A DNA stretch of 64,000 nt, taken from Prorocentrum cordatum (taxonomy: Eukaryota > Sar > Dinophyceae > Prorocentrales > Prorocentraceae). Positions 22,503 to 34,508 of this stretch are shown piece by piece; positions within the stretch are counted from its first letter, which is position 1; the number at the start of each line of letters is the position of its first letter. A model generated the notes under the pieces. The model had not been told where the DNA came from. It ran no database searches and saw only the letters and a list, made by a program, of their open reading frames with translations. Both the position numbers and the translations under genes were made by a program. Where the stretch lies: assembly GCA_963575745.1 (NCBI GenBank), contig CAUYUJ010016485.1:15001-79000 (forward strand), given 5' to 3'.

Positions 22503-22690
22503 GGTGAACGTTCTCGTGTTGGGCGTCTCGACAGTGGGCGGAAGGGGGGGGGAGGTCTGAGGTCTGGCTCCGGACCTCTGCTCAGATGGGGGAGGCCCAT
22601 CTGCTTAAGAAGCAGGCGCCAAAAAAGCAGCCACGGGGGGGGGGGGGAGGGGTGCGAGGGCCCGCGCCGATCTGCAGACCAAGGCATCAG
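22503..22690. repeat. Dispersed repeat T4, copy 2
   Basis: Same ordered blocks as at 10455-10685, including GAACGTTCTCG, GGGCGGAAGGGGGG, CAGGCGCCAAAAAA and GTGCGAGGGCCCGCGCCG. Confidence 0.65.
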
Positions 22691-22796
22691 AAAACCGTCA
22701 CGGTCGGAGGCTGAGCGAGGGCTGGCACATCCGTGGCTGCTGAAACGGTGTTCCCGGACAAAAACACACAACAAAAACTCACCGCACAAAATAGTA

Positions 22797-22972
22797 CAGG
22801 GCAGTTTTTTTTATACATGGGAGTGCTACATATATATGATGAAAAATATTTGATGTTAACACATGATTCATGCATGAATAAATTTATGCATGAGCTCCTC
22901 GTTGTTTTAGTACTAATCCCTGCATGTTTAATACATGATCCGCACGCGGAGCATGTATTAAAAACGGCACTG
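22797..22972. mobile_element. AT-rich MITE with TA target duplication, copy 1
   Basis: The 176-bp element has inverted ends CAGGGCAGTTTTTTTTATAC (left) and, read inward from the right, CAGTGCCGTTTTTAATACAT. TA flanks both sides (22795-22796 and 22973-22974), as expected for the Tc1/mariner superfamily. A sub-terminal palindrome surrounds CCGCACGCGG. A second copy is at 54026-54188. It contrasts sharply with the GC-rich surroundings. Confidence 0.75.
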
Positions 22973-23119
22973 TACACGGGCTACTCCCCGGGAACAACAA
23001 AAAAACAACTTCCCAGGGCTCCGTGCTGGCGGCCACGGGCGTGCCGGCCTGCGCCTGGCTCCTGACCCTATGGACATGCGACGCCCTGATCTTCCAGGAC
23101 GGCGCCCCCGGAAAACCAG

Positions 23120-23660
23120 ACCCTGCCCTGACGCCAGATCCGCCCTACTTTGAGTATTTTTCCAACGCGTCGGAAATCCACCTATAAGAAGCCGAAAAAG
23201 TAGGGCGGAAATTTCTGCACCCAACATAAAGTAGGGCGGAAATTGATGCCGCCGCAAGAGTTGAGTTCTGTGTTTCGGGGAACCAGGGGGGGCTGGGGCA
23301 GGGTGAGAGGGAAGAAGGGTGGAAAGGGGGGGGGGGAGGGGGAGGAGGGAGGAGGGAGGAGGGGGGATGGGGATGGAGGAGGGGAAGACGGGGGGGAGGA
23401 GGGGAGGGGAGGAGGGAGGGGGGGAGAAGGATGGGGGGGGGGATGGAGAGAGGGAGCGAGGGGGATGGGGGATGGAGAAGGGGGGAAAGGGACGAGAGAA
23501 CACCCCGTCGACTGCATACATATGTGTATGCAAGCATATATGTCGATATGTGTGTATATGTGTGTGTAAATATACACGCACCAACATGCACCCAATACCT
23601 ACACGAATGCATGGGTACACTACACTTGTACATACATATATGTATGGCCCCTGACTCTGT
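23120..23660 (+). repeat. Dispersed repeat T8 with AAGTAGGGCGGAAAT motifs, copy 1
   Basis: Begins near AGATCCGCCCTACTTT, carries AAGTAGGGCGGAAAT at 23199-23213 and 23229-23243, then GCCGCCGCAAGAGTTG, a G-rich minisatellite (about 23280-23500) and an AT-rich CATATATGTG tail. The same order occurs inverted at about 47820-48385. Confidence 0.65.
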
Positions 23661-23836
23661 TGACCATCATTTCGGCGCCGCCCTCCGACTGATCGCACTT
23701 CGCCGCAAGCAAGGCCGCGGCAAATTTCGGCGCACCCCTCGCACGGATCGCGCCCCGCGGGCCTGCGACCCCCCTCGGCGCACACCTCGCGCGGATCTTG
23801 CCCAGCGGGGCTGCAGGGGGCGACGGGTTGCCGGCA

Positions 23837-24075
23837 GGCATCTGAATGGGGACATGCCGCAAGGCATCTGAAAAAGAAGTGCCAAGGCATCTGAATGGGG
23901 ACATGCCGCAAGGCATCTGAATGGGGACATGCCGCAAGGCATCTGAATGGGGACATGCCGCAAGGCATCTGAATGGGGACATGCCGCAAGGCATCTGAAT
24001 GGGGACATGCCGCAAGGCATCTGAATGGGAATATGCCGAGAGGCATCTGGATGGAGAATGGGGATGCGCCGACAG
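23837..24075. repeat. 26-bp minisatellite (GGCATCTGAATGGGGACATG)
   Basis: About eight units of GGCATCTGAATGGGGACATG plus CCGCAA, head to tail. The first junction is degenerate and the last units drift. There are no unique spacers, so it is a tandem repeat and not a CRISPR array. Confidence 0.9.
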
Positions 24076-24136
24076 GCATCCGAAGAAAAGGAGGAGGAGG
24101 GAGGAGGTGGGCGGTTTTCCTTGGGACCTGAGTGGA

Positions 24137-24242
24137 CAGCGCCAACCGCGCCCCGCGCCAGCTTGATACACGCGGACAACGCACAACGTGCTTGGCACGC
24201 GCGGCAACGCGTATCAAGCTGGAGCGGCGCGCGGTTGGCGTC
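24137..24242. mobile_element. Fold-back repeat with about 33-bp arms
   Basis: GCCAACCGCGCCCCGCGCC then AGCTTGATAC on the left is matched by GTATCAAGCT then GGAGCGGCGCGCGGTTGGCG on the right. No coding capacity. Confidence 0.65.
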
Positions 24243-25209
24243 GCCCACGAAAAAAAAAAGGGGGGCGAGGCCCTCTCGACCGCGTGGCCCCCTCGGGCGC
24301 AATGCCCTAAGAAGAGGGGCCACCTCCCCCTTCCGCCCATCCAAATGGAGGGGCGGAAGGGCAGAGTGGCGAGGAGCCTCTGAGCGGCAGAGGCCAGCTG
24401 CCAGTCGGGCCGCGGGGGACTGCACCCCAAAATGGGCATGCAGCCGGGGAGAAGCCCTTCCCATCCCTGCCATCCGTCGAGGGGGGAAAGAAGGGCTGCT
24501 CCCAACCCCCGCGGTCGCCGGGCTTCCGCCGACTTGCCATGCCTTTACCCCCATACGACGCCCGAGGAGTAGAAGTAGGGAGAGGATGCCAGCCAACCAA
24601 CCAACCAACCATCCGACCAACACGACCAGTCAATCGACCAGCCAACCAACTTCAACCAACCAGCCGACAGCCCGCCACGGCCAGACGGGCCAGAGCCCTC
24701 CAACCAGCCAGCCAACGCAGCCAGCGCAGCGATTAACCAACCAACCAGCGCAACCAACCAACCAACCAACCAACCCAAGCGAGAGCCCCTGGGCCCCTCT
24801 GGAAACCCTGAGCACTGAGGACCTCGGAGCGCCGCAGGAGGCCAGAAGGGGCGCCCGGGGGTGGGACCCAACGGGGCCCATGTGATGGGGGGGCGGCGGC
24901 GAGGGGCGGCGGCGAGGCGGCGGCCTCGAGAGAGGAGCCGCAAACCCAGAGATACCATGTACCATGTCTGCGGGTCTCGGCCCTGGCAGCCCACAAGAGT
25001 GCAATGGAGTTCAGACGCCAAGGCGGAGATGCAGTGGACTCGGCATCCCCGATTCCGCGGCCCCCCCCCCGCTTCGAAACTGCCGTTGACGGTGATTGGT
25101 TTACAACGTGACACGCTCGCTCGCACTTGAACCTCCCTTCAAAGACGGCCTGGCACCTAAGGGGCACAATGGGAAGCACTCAACCGACCGAGGAATGACA
25201 TGAAGAAAG

Positions 25210-25260
<51 letters not shown>

Positions 25261-25868
25261 GAGGCATAACTCCTGCTGCCCTCCAGCCCCCCAGCTCCTG
25301 GGGCGGGGGGCGGGGGCAGTCGGCGCTAAATCCCCTCCCGGCCAGGAAGCCCTCCAGCAAGTTTCCAATCGAAAGTGGCTGGCGTCACACTTTCCTGCAA
25401 GAGTGGCAATGCGTCCGCGGCGGCGCCGGCACGGAAGGGGGCGGCCGGGCGGACTGCGGAGGCCGAAGAGAAGAGGGGGGGGTGGATGGGGCCTGTCTCT
25501 TGCTATTGGCAGCAGGGCAGAGAGGAGAGCGAAGAGAAGTCGAGAGTCGCCGAGGTCCGAGGGCCTGCCAAAGAACTCCAATGCAAAAGTGGAGATGCCC
25601 CAGGATCGCGACTCAGCTGCTTGCCTGGGGGCAACGCCCTCCCATCGCCGAGGCAGCGAAGCAATCCAGAAACCAACAGGCTCTGCGGCCCCGCCCCTCG
25701 ACTCGAGCGACAGCCCCTGCCAAACATAAATCATCCTGGGGCCTCCTCTCCCGGCGGACTGAAAACTCAGGAAGGCCCCGAAACCCATGATCCCAAGGTC
25801 TCGGGGCGGGGGTCGGCCAAAAACCGAGATCGAAGAAAAAGGATAACTCATGGGCGCCTGACCTGCGC
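24243..25868. other. Gene-free stretch with CCAA and GA microsatellites
   Basis: (CCAA)n-like tetranucleotide tracts lie at about 24594-24655 and 24720-24780, and a (GA)n tract at 25210-25256. Frames on both strands are open by composition only. This would contain the 3' untranslated region of gene A, but no polyadenylation signal was recognised. Confidence 0.45.
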
Positions 25869-28800
25869 CTACGAACCCTTCAACTTCCTCACCTCGCGGG
25901 ACAGGTAATCGATCAGGTTGGCGGGCAAGTTGGACTGCGCACACTTGGTGAGCTGGCTGTTCAGCATAGTGATGCGCGATGACTTCGAGGCCTGAGGAAG
26001 CTTCACGAGAATCAGCTTGACCGTCGACACAACCGAGATGAACGTGCGGGATGAGGACAGGCCTCTCAGGGCAATCTTCACGGACTCGGGGTAGTTGACG
26101 TCGAATTGGCCGACCAGCGCGTGGTTCATGCCCCTGACGACCCCGCAAAACTTTGACGCGGCAGCCCAGTCACGAGCGAAGGGCTCCCAATCGACATCAA
26201 TGAGCTCGGCTTTGATTTTGTCGCTGTCGAACTTCTCGACGACGTAGGGGGCATACGCCGGCACTTTGCTCTCCAAGGTGCCCGCCAGTTTCTGCAACCT
26301 GCATGCCATCTTACTGGTCGTGCCACGCAGCAGCTCGTCGCAAAGGCTCGAGGCCGCCGTGACCTCCAAGTCAAGCTGCGGGAACTGCATCAGTGGCAGC
26401 CCCAAGGTAGCGCGCATTCCGTAGGACGCCTCGCTCATGCACTGCTCGACGCCATCGGACTCACGGAGCTCCTTCAAAAGCTTCTGAGCGTCAGCCAGGG
26501 CGTGCCAAGACTCCGTGAGGTCATCGCCCGGCGGGGGGCCGTCCAACGACCAAGTTGACACGATGTGGGCGTGCGCGCAGTAGCTGATGCGAACCGAGAA
26601 CAAGCCCCACTGGATGCGCAACGCCAGGGAGGCATCGGCATGCCCCAGCGCCGCCAGTAGCGTTGCCACCTCTTCCTTCGCAAGTGCAGCCACCCCCCAA
26701 GTCCCCTTGACCTTCGCCTTGAGGGCGACGCCGTCAGCCACGGCCTCGGGGCCTATCCCAGGGAACTTCGCAACCGCCTCGCCCTCCTGCACTGAGGACT
26801 TGCCGACAGCCTGCGTGGAGCACGGGGGGGATGAGCGAACGAAGAGAATGAGCAGGAAAAAGGAGGAAGAGGAAGACGGCGACGAATATGAGAGATCGAG
26901 ATGCAGGAGGCGCGAGAACGAGGAGGAGGGGGAGTGCGGACCGACGGGTGGGCGGAGACGGGAAGAAAACGGAAGGAAATAAGTTCAGCAAAGGGAGGGC
27001 GACGTGGAGGAGGGGGAGGAGGCTGGCACGGAGCAGGGAAGAAAGAGTTGGAGCTGGCGGGGTGCAAGGGGAAAAGGGGGAAATATCAACGACAAGGGCC
27101 CCGCGACAACGACGACGATTGGGAGAAGTTATTGGCGCCTGCCAGTAATCAGGGTCCGACCGCTCCATGACGTCCAGGATCTTAACCATCTTCGGACCCA
27201 TGACCTTCTGCTCGTGCGCTTGCAGAGCCTGGCGGCCGCGATGGGTTATGCTCGTGATCGGCTCTACCGGCACGTTGAGACGGGACCAATACTTGTAGAG
27301 GAGGGAGGTGTCTTTGAAAAGGTCCTGGAGGGTCGAGATCGCCGTCGACAGATCCTCGTAGACAGCGACATCCTCGCCCGCGTAACCATCCTGCATGGGC
27401 TCCAGCGGACAGTCGGAGAAGGTCGCCAACGCGTCGATCACCGTCGACTCCATGCCCCCCGTGACCTTCTGCGCGCCAGTGAAGTACTTCAGGTTCTTGA
27501 TGCACTTGATCCTGTCCACGATCGGCCCCTTCTTCAGCGACATCTCGATGGGCTCAATCTCCTTCTTAACGACAAGGTCCGCGAGCTCCCCCGCGTCCTT
27601 GCCAATGGATGCAATCTCGATGCGAAGTATGATGAGGAACTTCTCCACGTGCTGTGAGGTCGCGGGGTCCTGGGCAGAGCGGCCGCAAAATAACATTCCG
27701 ATGTATACCCGACCCCCATTGGGCATCTAGCCCCTGGCCGCAGTCCCCGGGCCCCCCGGCAACGGCGATTCGAAATCGAAACGATCCTCGATCTCGGGCC
27801 CCGCCCAACCGCTCTCAGAGCGCCCGTAACAGCCCCCAAGCGATGGGCCCCGAAGGGGCCCGCGGACATCTTTCAGACAAGACCTATGCTAATTACTAAT
27901 AACATTGTCGAGCACTTGTCCTGATAGCCGAGGGCCTCGAGCTCCTCGTCCGCGCGGACGATCGCCTCGCGCGTCTGCTCTCCTGCGTGTTCGCCACGGT
28001 GCGTGTCGAGGAGGCTGGCGAGCCGGGCGGACGACTGCTCCTTGCGGCCCTGGGCGGCCACCTGGCTCTGCAAGTGCCCTATCAATTTCGCACCACTGGC
28101 CGTTGTGAAAATCTTCAGGACGGTACCTGCCTTGCGGCCGATCTCAATCAACGCGTCATTGACAGCGTCGACGTTGCCTGGGTATGCGGATACGTCGAAG
28201 GCGAGGCGCAGTAGTTGCATGGGGCGCTCGAGGTGCGCGCACAGAGAAGTCGACGCTGACCCGAGCCTCGGGACAGGTGATAGGAACACTCTCAACATGC
28301 CAGCCTGAAAGGCAATGCTCTTGGCCGCCTTCTCCCCAGGCTTGGTCACGAGCTCCACCAAGGCGTCGGTGAGCCTCTCCTGCAGGCCGCCCGGCAGGAC
28401 GCAGTTCCGCGATAGGGACCCTATCGCGGAAACGCGGCCCCCGCTTGACAGCCCTATGGGGGGAAAGTGGGTGAATGCGCGACGGGTGATTGTTGGTCGC
28501 CCTGGAGTCCTCCTGCCATACCGCCAACTCGTCTAAGGTCATGAGGCCCTGGGCGGATTCCTTGGAGATCTTCGCGAACCTCTGCTTCATGGATTCAGTG
28601 TTGCCGTCGATCGCGTCCTTGACAAGGCCGAAGAACCACTCCACCTCCAATAAACACTGGCGATAGCATGGAGGGAAAGCCAACACGAACGAGGGATCCT
28701 CGCCAGCAAACTTGACTATTTGCCAGTGCTCGGTCACGAACTCTTGATCGTTCCCGCTGCGAGCCCACTGCTTGTAGGCCTTGATGCTCCTGACGCAGCA

Positions 28801-30942
28801 CTCGGCGATCTTGATGACGAGCGAGATCTCGTCCCGCAAGGGCTGCCCGACTTGCGCCTGCTTACTGAGAAGGGCATCCGTGACCGTCTTGACCGCCTTG
28901 AAATGCTTCTTGTCGAATGCCAGGACTGTGGCGCGCTGCCCCGTTGTGAACTGTTCGTTGTAGCCCTCCATGCGCTTCATCTGCTGCCTTGCGAAGCCGA
29001 CGACCTTCTCTGGCGGGAGCTCGGGCTCCCCGCCAGCAACCTTCCTCTTCCTGGCACCGGCACCGCCGCCGCCGCTCAACTTGCTCAGCGGAGGGGGCTC
29101 GCTAGACATGGCCGCTTCGCGAGCGCCTCCGCTTGCCCGAGCCGCGGCCGCCTGCCCCGCCGCCCGGCGCCCTCCTGCGCCGCCGCCGCTAGCCCCGCGG
29201 CGGCCCTCTGCACCGCCAGAAGCAGTGGAAGCAGCGGCGGAGCTGCCCGCGCCGGCGCCGCTGCTCCGATCGTCCTCGGTGCCGAAGCCGAGAAAACCCA
29301 TCAGGACGTCTTCATCCTCCATGTCCTCATCCTCATCCTCCTCCTCAGGAGCAGGCCGCTGCTCAGCCTCGGCCAGGCGTTCCTCGCCATTCGAAGGGGC
29401 CGAAGACGCGGGGCCTGGGGCTGCGACCTGCACCGCCCTCGCCTCGCCCGTGATGATGTTCTGGCCCTTGGTCTCCCTCATGGCGTTGAAGATGTCGCCG
29501 ACGTGCGCGGCGCTGTCCGTGGCCGTCCCGTCCGCGATGTTGGCGGAGTAAGTCATGGCGCTGTCCTCGTACCACTCCGCCTCCATCTCGTCGTCGGGAG
29601 TGGTCGGGACGAGGACGCACACCCTGTGGGGCAATGGCAATGGAGGCGGTAAAAATGGCGCGCCCTCGCCCCTCCCTCCCGGGGCGCCTATCAGCCCCGC
29701 CGCCGCGCGACAGCGATCGCGCCGCCGCCGCGCGGGAGCAGGCAGCCGACGCGCTCCCCGAGAGGGAGGATGGGGAAGCGGGGGTTCGGGGCTCGGGGCT
29801 GGTCGAAGAGGAGGCGCGGGAGGAATCAACGCAAGTGAGAGGGGGAGAGGGTGCAACGGGCAGTGGGGGAGGGTCGCAGGAGGAGGATGCAGAGGAGCAG
29901 GAGGAGCACGAGAAGTGATTTCAAGGTAATCTTTTACAAACACCCGTAGAAGCACTGCCTCATCACGCCATCCTTCCACTTCCTCTTCGCCTTCGTGTGG
30001 TTGAGCCCGTTTGTGTCGGGATCGCCGAACTCTTTGATGTACCCCGAATCCTTGTCCCCAAGTAACTTCCACACCCCCTTCACGCTGGCCCTGCAGCCAG
30101 TAGACTCCGTCCTATCGACGCGCTCCGTCGGGCAGTTCTTCAGGGTCGTGTTGCCGCTGCTCAGGTGGTCGATCATGTTATCGATGTAATCGAAGAACCT
30201 CTTTCGAGCACTTTCATCGCGCTTGATCATGTCGCGAACCTCTGCCATCGCGAGGTGGGGCCAGAGCTTAAACTTCGCGACCCCACAGTAAGCACAGATG
30301 CGGCCCTCCCAGTCGGGCTTGTGCCACGCCCGCGTGCGCGTCGGGTCGAGGACGTCCCCGCCGCCGACGGATTTGCCGCACGGCAAGCAAGTTTTGGACA
30401 TGATCTTGTCGAAGTTGTCACCCAGAAGCTCACGAGCCATTTCAAGCAGGACCCCCACCTCGCCGATCGAGGATGTCCTGATCACAGACTTGTCAATGAG
30501 AGCGCCACCGACGTTCCTGAGGCTGCGCTTGCGCCCCGACTCCTTCCCGCGCTTCGCCTGGGCAGGCGCCGGCCAGGGACCCAGGGAGCGCAAGAGCGCA
30601 GTGCAAGAGCCGTCTCGAAAGCACAGAGAATTGCGCCAGAGGCTAGAGGCCACCAGATTACCCCGTCAGTTGGATATCACATATGCATGTGTGCACGTGC
30701 CTGTATATGCGCGTGCCATCCGTATAACAGGTAAACGTATACGATCAGGCGCACATGCGTGCATTTGCAGAACGCCCAAGTGCTGTGGTTGCAAATGCGA
30801 GTTGGTGTCTGGTATCGCTCGCCCCGCTATCCATAGGCCCCGGACCCCCATGCCAAGAACCAAGAACGCCAGCCACGCCCTGATGGGGGACGTGGGCACT
30901 ATTGGATGTGAAGCAACATGGGGAAATAAAGGCGAGAGGGGG

Positions 30943-30983
<41 letters not shown>

Positions 30984-31288
30984 GCATGTGTATATATTTA
31001 TTTCCATGAGAAGACAAAGATAGATATATACACATATACATAAGAGAAAGAGAGGGAGAGAGAGAGAGAGAGAGAGAAACAAAAAAACTAGAGAGCATGA
31101 GAGAGAAAGAGAATGGGCATGGAACTCTCGAGGGAACCGCAGTCCTCGTTGCCAGCGCCTGTCTGGTGCGAGTCGCCGCCGGCGCCCCCGTCCCCAGTCT
31201 CGGTGAGCATTCGCAGCGCGACGTCCACGTCCTCCCCGCCGCAGCTGCTCAAGGTATCCATGATGTCCGTTTCCACTTCGCCGCCCAT
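25869..31288 (-). CDS. Gene A: six-exon gene, unknown protein with a CxxC pair (about 1266 aa)
   Basis: Function not recognised. Exon model: 31288-31145, 30557-29944, 29623-28513, 28379-27921, 27669-27139, 26810-25869 (UAG). All joins keep frame. Exon 1 and its donor are the least certain part. Residues 105-139 hold CLPC and CAYC separated by 27 residues, followed by a Lys/Arg-rich helix-like stretch (DMIKRDESARKRFF), a probable zinc-binding module. A long acidic stretch (EEEDEDEDMEDED) lies around residue 350 and Ala/Gly/Ser-rich sequence with ARKRK follows. The last three exons are ordinary globular, helix-rich sequence with no motif I can name. Introns 3 and 4 start with GA and intron 5 with GC. 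It is the last gene of the minus-strand cluster. A DNA- or chromatin-associated role is only a guess from the CxxC pair and acidic tract. Confidence 0.65.
28405..28431. other. Perfect hairpin inside gene A intron 3
   Basis: Two 13-base perfect inverted arms (TTCCGCGATAGGG and its reverse complement) around a single base, inside the 133-bp intron 28380-28512. It would form a strong hairpin in the pre-mRNA near the acceptor. Confidence 0.7.
30944..31078. repeat. (GA)n microsatellites in gene A intron 1
   Basis: Two GA tracts (about 30944-30980 and 31043-31077) separated by an AT-rich segment with TATATATTTATTT. Confidence 0.9.
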
Positions 31289-32800
31289 GGCGTCAGAGCA
31301 CGAAAGCGGCTGCCCCAGCCGAGGTGGCCGAAATCCGAGACTTCGGCAGGCCGAAGAAAAAATCGCCCCAGGGACGACTCCCCCTGAACCAGAGCCTGGG
31401 TTCCTCGTCGGATCAGGGGGAAAGGTGCGAGGGGACAGGCGGGGGAAAATATCGAGAAGTCTCGTCGTCACTCTTCCCAAGTCCCCTGATGCTAAGGCGC
31501 CGCCCCACCCTAACTTTCGACCGTGGAGCTGCCAGGGATTCCGACCGAGGGCGCCCAAGACGGGGAATGCAATGTTCGTCACGCGCAAAGAATCCTGAAG
31601 GGCTGGGACGTCGTCGGGTAGGGCAATGCGGCGGTGGAATGGAGAGCGGTGCAATCGTCCTGCCCCAGCCCCCCCCCAAGGCGCTAGCATGTCTGACTAG
31701 TGCTGCGGACCCGCGGGCTCCCGACTTCGGAAAAGCATGGGCCCCGCGGATCCCCGACGTTTGACATCCCCAAGAAGAGCCACGGTGGCGACCTGGGATG
31801 CGATAGCATCACCTCGCAGGCATGCGGACAAGGGATGCAGGGTAAGGGGCAAGGGAGAGGGGATAAGGGATAAGGCAGAAGAGGGCCCATAAAGCATCAG
31901 GGCGGAAGAGACTGAGACATGATATCAATCACTCTCTCGCTGCGAATCCTCGGTCAGCCGCCCAATCGTCCAGCAAAATATTACAGTTTACCTCTCGAGC
32001 CTCTCTCGCCAGGCGGCGCGCTTGCGCCTTCTCCCATGAGAGGCTCTATAAACTACCCAGAAGAAAGAAGAGACCGCATCGCACCGCCCTGTCGGCCAGG
32101 CCGCCGGCGCCGCTGCTAACGACGCTATCTCGGGGGGGCGCGGGCGATCAAGACCACTGCGCGGCTGCGCCGCCCTGGCACCGAGGATCCCGCTATCACT
32201 CGCAAACTGGCCGCCTGGAGATCCTGAAGTCCCCAATCCCCGGGAAGAAGCGGCCGAAGCCAAGTCAGCGAGATGGGCGCTCTGGGCCCTCCCGACAAGC
32301 GCTCGCACGTCCGCCAACGTCGAGTCGACGTTGGCGGACGTGCGAGCGCTTGTCGACGTCGTCGACTCCGACCGAGTGCCCCGACGCGGACAAAACTTAC
32401 ACATGGCATAAGCCAACAAGACCTGATGAGACCTGTTCCCAAAATGGTTTTGCCCCAAAATGGCGCATGTGATGGCAACGACGGCGGCTGGCCGAAAACC
32501 TCTCCCTCCCCACTGAACCTCCGGCCTCTCCGACTCCAAACTTTCGTTTCCCCCGTTCTTCCCCCGAACCCCGAAACCTCGGGCACTGGGCGCGCCCTGG
32601 AAGCCTGGAAGTCAAGCACCTGGAGGCGCCCCTGCACCTCCAAATGCCATCGAACAAAAGGCGAAGCGCCCCTTCAAAAAAAGACATTCGCAGCTCGCAG
32701 ACCTCCAGAACGACCCTGGACCCTAACGCGGGATGCCGATGCCGCCCTCGCCGCCGGCCGCCGGCCCAGGTGGGGGCCTGCACCTGAGAGTTGAAACGCG
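31289..32800. other. Gap between genes B and A
   Basis: About 1.5 kb between the stop of gene B and the start of gene A. No gene recognised. The most distinct feature is the 61-bp perfect palindrome at 32294-32354. No TATA-like or polyadenylation element could be assigned. Confidence 0.45.
32294..32354. other. Perfect 61-bp palindrome
   Basis: Two exact 30-base inverted arms (GACAAGCGCTCGCACGTCCG outermost) around a single G. It lies about 450 bp past the stop of gene B and about 1 kb before gene A. Possible readings are a transcript-end hairpin, a cruciform or a very small fold-back element. Confidence 0.85.
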
Positions 32801-34477
32801 CTAAAAGAGGGCCTGGACGGTGGGCCACCCGACGGAGCGCATGATCTCCTTCATGCCGAGGCCCGCCTCGAACTGGCCCTTCAGCTCGCCCTCGAACTTC
32901 CGCTGGGAAGCCTCGTCGAGGTCGTCCCACGGGAAGCTCGCCAGCGTCGCCATCGTGAATGCCTGGGCGGGGCGGAAGGGCGGCGGCCGATAACGGCCGA
33001 GGCCTAGGCGATGCTCTGAGCCCTCGAGATGCCTCCAGAAATGCTCCGACCAAGCCGCAGGCAGGCCGGCAGGCCTCAAGCCTCAGACCTCAGACCCAAG
33101 CCCCCGAGAAAGGCCCCTGGGGGCCCGCGGGGCCAGGCCCCCCGAGTGACGACCGTGGAGCGGTGGAACCACCGAAACGAAAATCTTCTAATTTCAGAAC
33201 CCACACAGTGCCATGGCGGTGTTGCCATTAAAGGCGTTGCCGCCCAAGCACGCCAAGTCCTTCATGCCGAAGGCGGCCAACTCCCTGTAAGTCCAGAGCG
33301 GGAGGCCCTGCGCTGCCAAGCGCTCGTTGGGCTGGAGCAGCCTGAACCTCTTCCTGAGCCAGAAGTCCCCCTTGGGCGTCACGCAGGGGATCCCGTTCAC
33401 GAGGCTGGGCACCCGCGAGATCCCCTGAGACACGTCGATGACGTGCTCCTTGTCTCTGCCGTCGGCGGGGTCGAGCTTGCCGTAGAGGAGGTCGAAGAAC
33501 AAGATCACCTCCTGGCTGCGCTGAGGGAGGCTCTTCATGCGCTCCATCTGCTCGGGCGTGTATACGATGCACCAGTTCGGGGGGTACTTGAAGCCGTGCG
33601 TGCGGAACTTCTCCGCGTGCTCCTGTGGCCAGAAAGGTTTCTTCTTGGAAGCGTCGCGGGCGCCGGCGCCCCCGGGCGGCCCGCCGCCGCTCTTGGGCGG
33701 CTGGTTAGTGATGCCCATCCACACGATCAGCTCTTCGGAATCCTGGCGCAATACCGCCAGATGGGGACGAGAGGGTCGCAGGGGGGCGAGAAGGATGGGG
33801 GGGTAAGACGATGAGGAGGAGGGGGAGTGGGATCACGTCGACGACGACGCAGACGAAGGACGCGACGACGACGACAACCACCGCCACCACCGCCCGCCGC
33901 CCCCGCCGACGACGACGACCACCGCCGCCAACGACAACGACCGACGGACGACGACCGCACCGTCATTGCCACACACACACACGCACGCACACACACTGCA
34001 GTCCTCGGCCATGAGGACGGTCTCGATCGGGGCAGGCTCCAACTGGATGCGCGTCAGTGTGTCCATCATCTTGGACTCGTACTGCTGGAACTTCATGCCG
34101 ATGAGAGGGTGCTGCTGCAGAGGCTTGCCCGCGGGAGTCGCCCGCACGGCCACGCCCCACCAGCGCGTGCGACGCTGCGGGCTACCGTGGGCCCTGCTGT
34201 CGAGGACGCACCCAGCGACGTAGTATCCGATGTGTCCGAACGCCTCCACCAGGGCATCCAGATTGTTGACGCCGTCGCCGTCGCACAGCGCCTTGACGTT
34301 CTCAAGGAAAAAGAACTTCGGGCGATTCTGGGCGGCCCAATCCACGCCCGCTCGCAGGGTGGCCCCAGTCCGCAAGGTCCTGATTGGTACATAATTACTC
34401 CACTGCTCCACTCCTTCTCCTCATCCTCCTCCTCCTCCTCATCCCTCCTCCTCCCTCCCATCCCTCCCTCGCTCCCA

Positions 34478-34508
<31 letters not shown>

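Noticed and set aside
23837-24075. CRISPR-like array of 26-bp repeats
   Set aside because: Units abut head to tail with no unique spacers, no cas genes are near, and the genome is eukaryotic. It is a minisatellite.
22958-24505. 515-aa minus-strand frame
   Set aside because: It crosses the T8 repeat, a G-rich tract and the 26-bp minisatellite; the regular peptide repeat reflects the DNA repeat.
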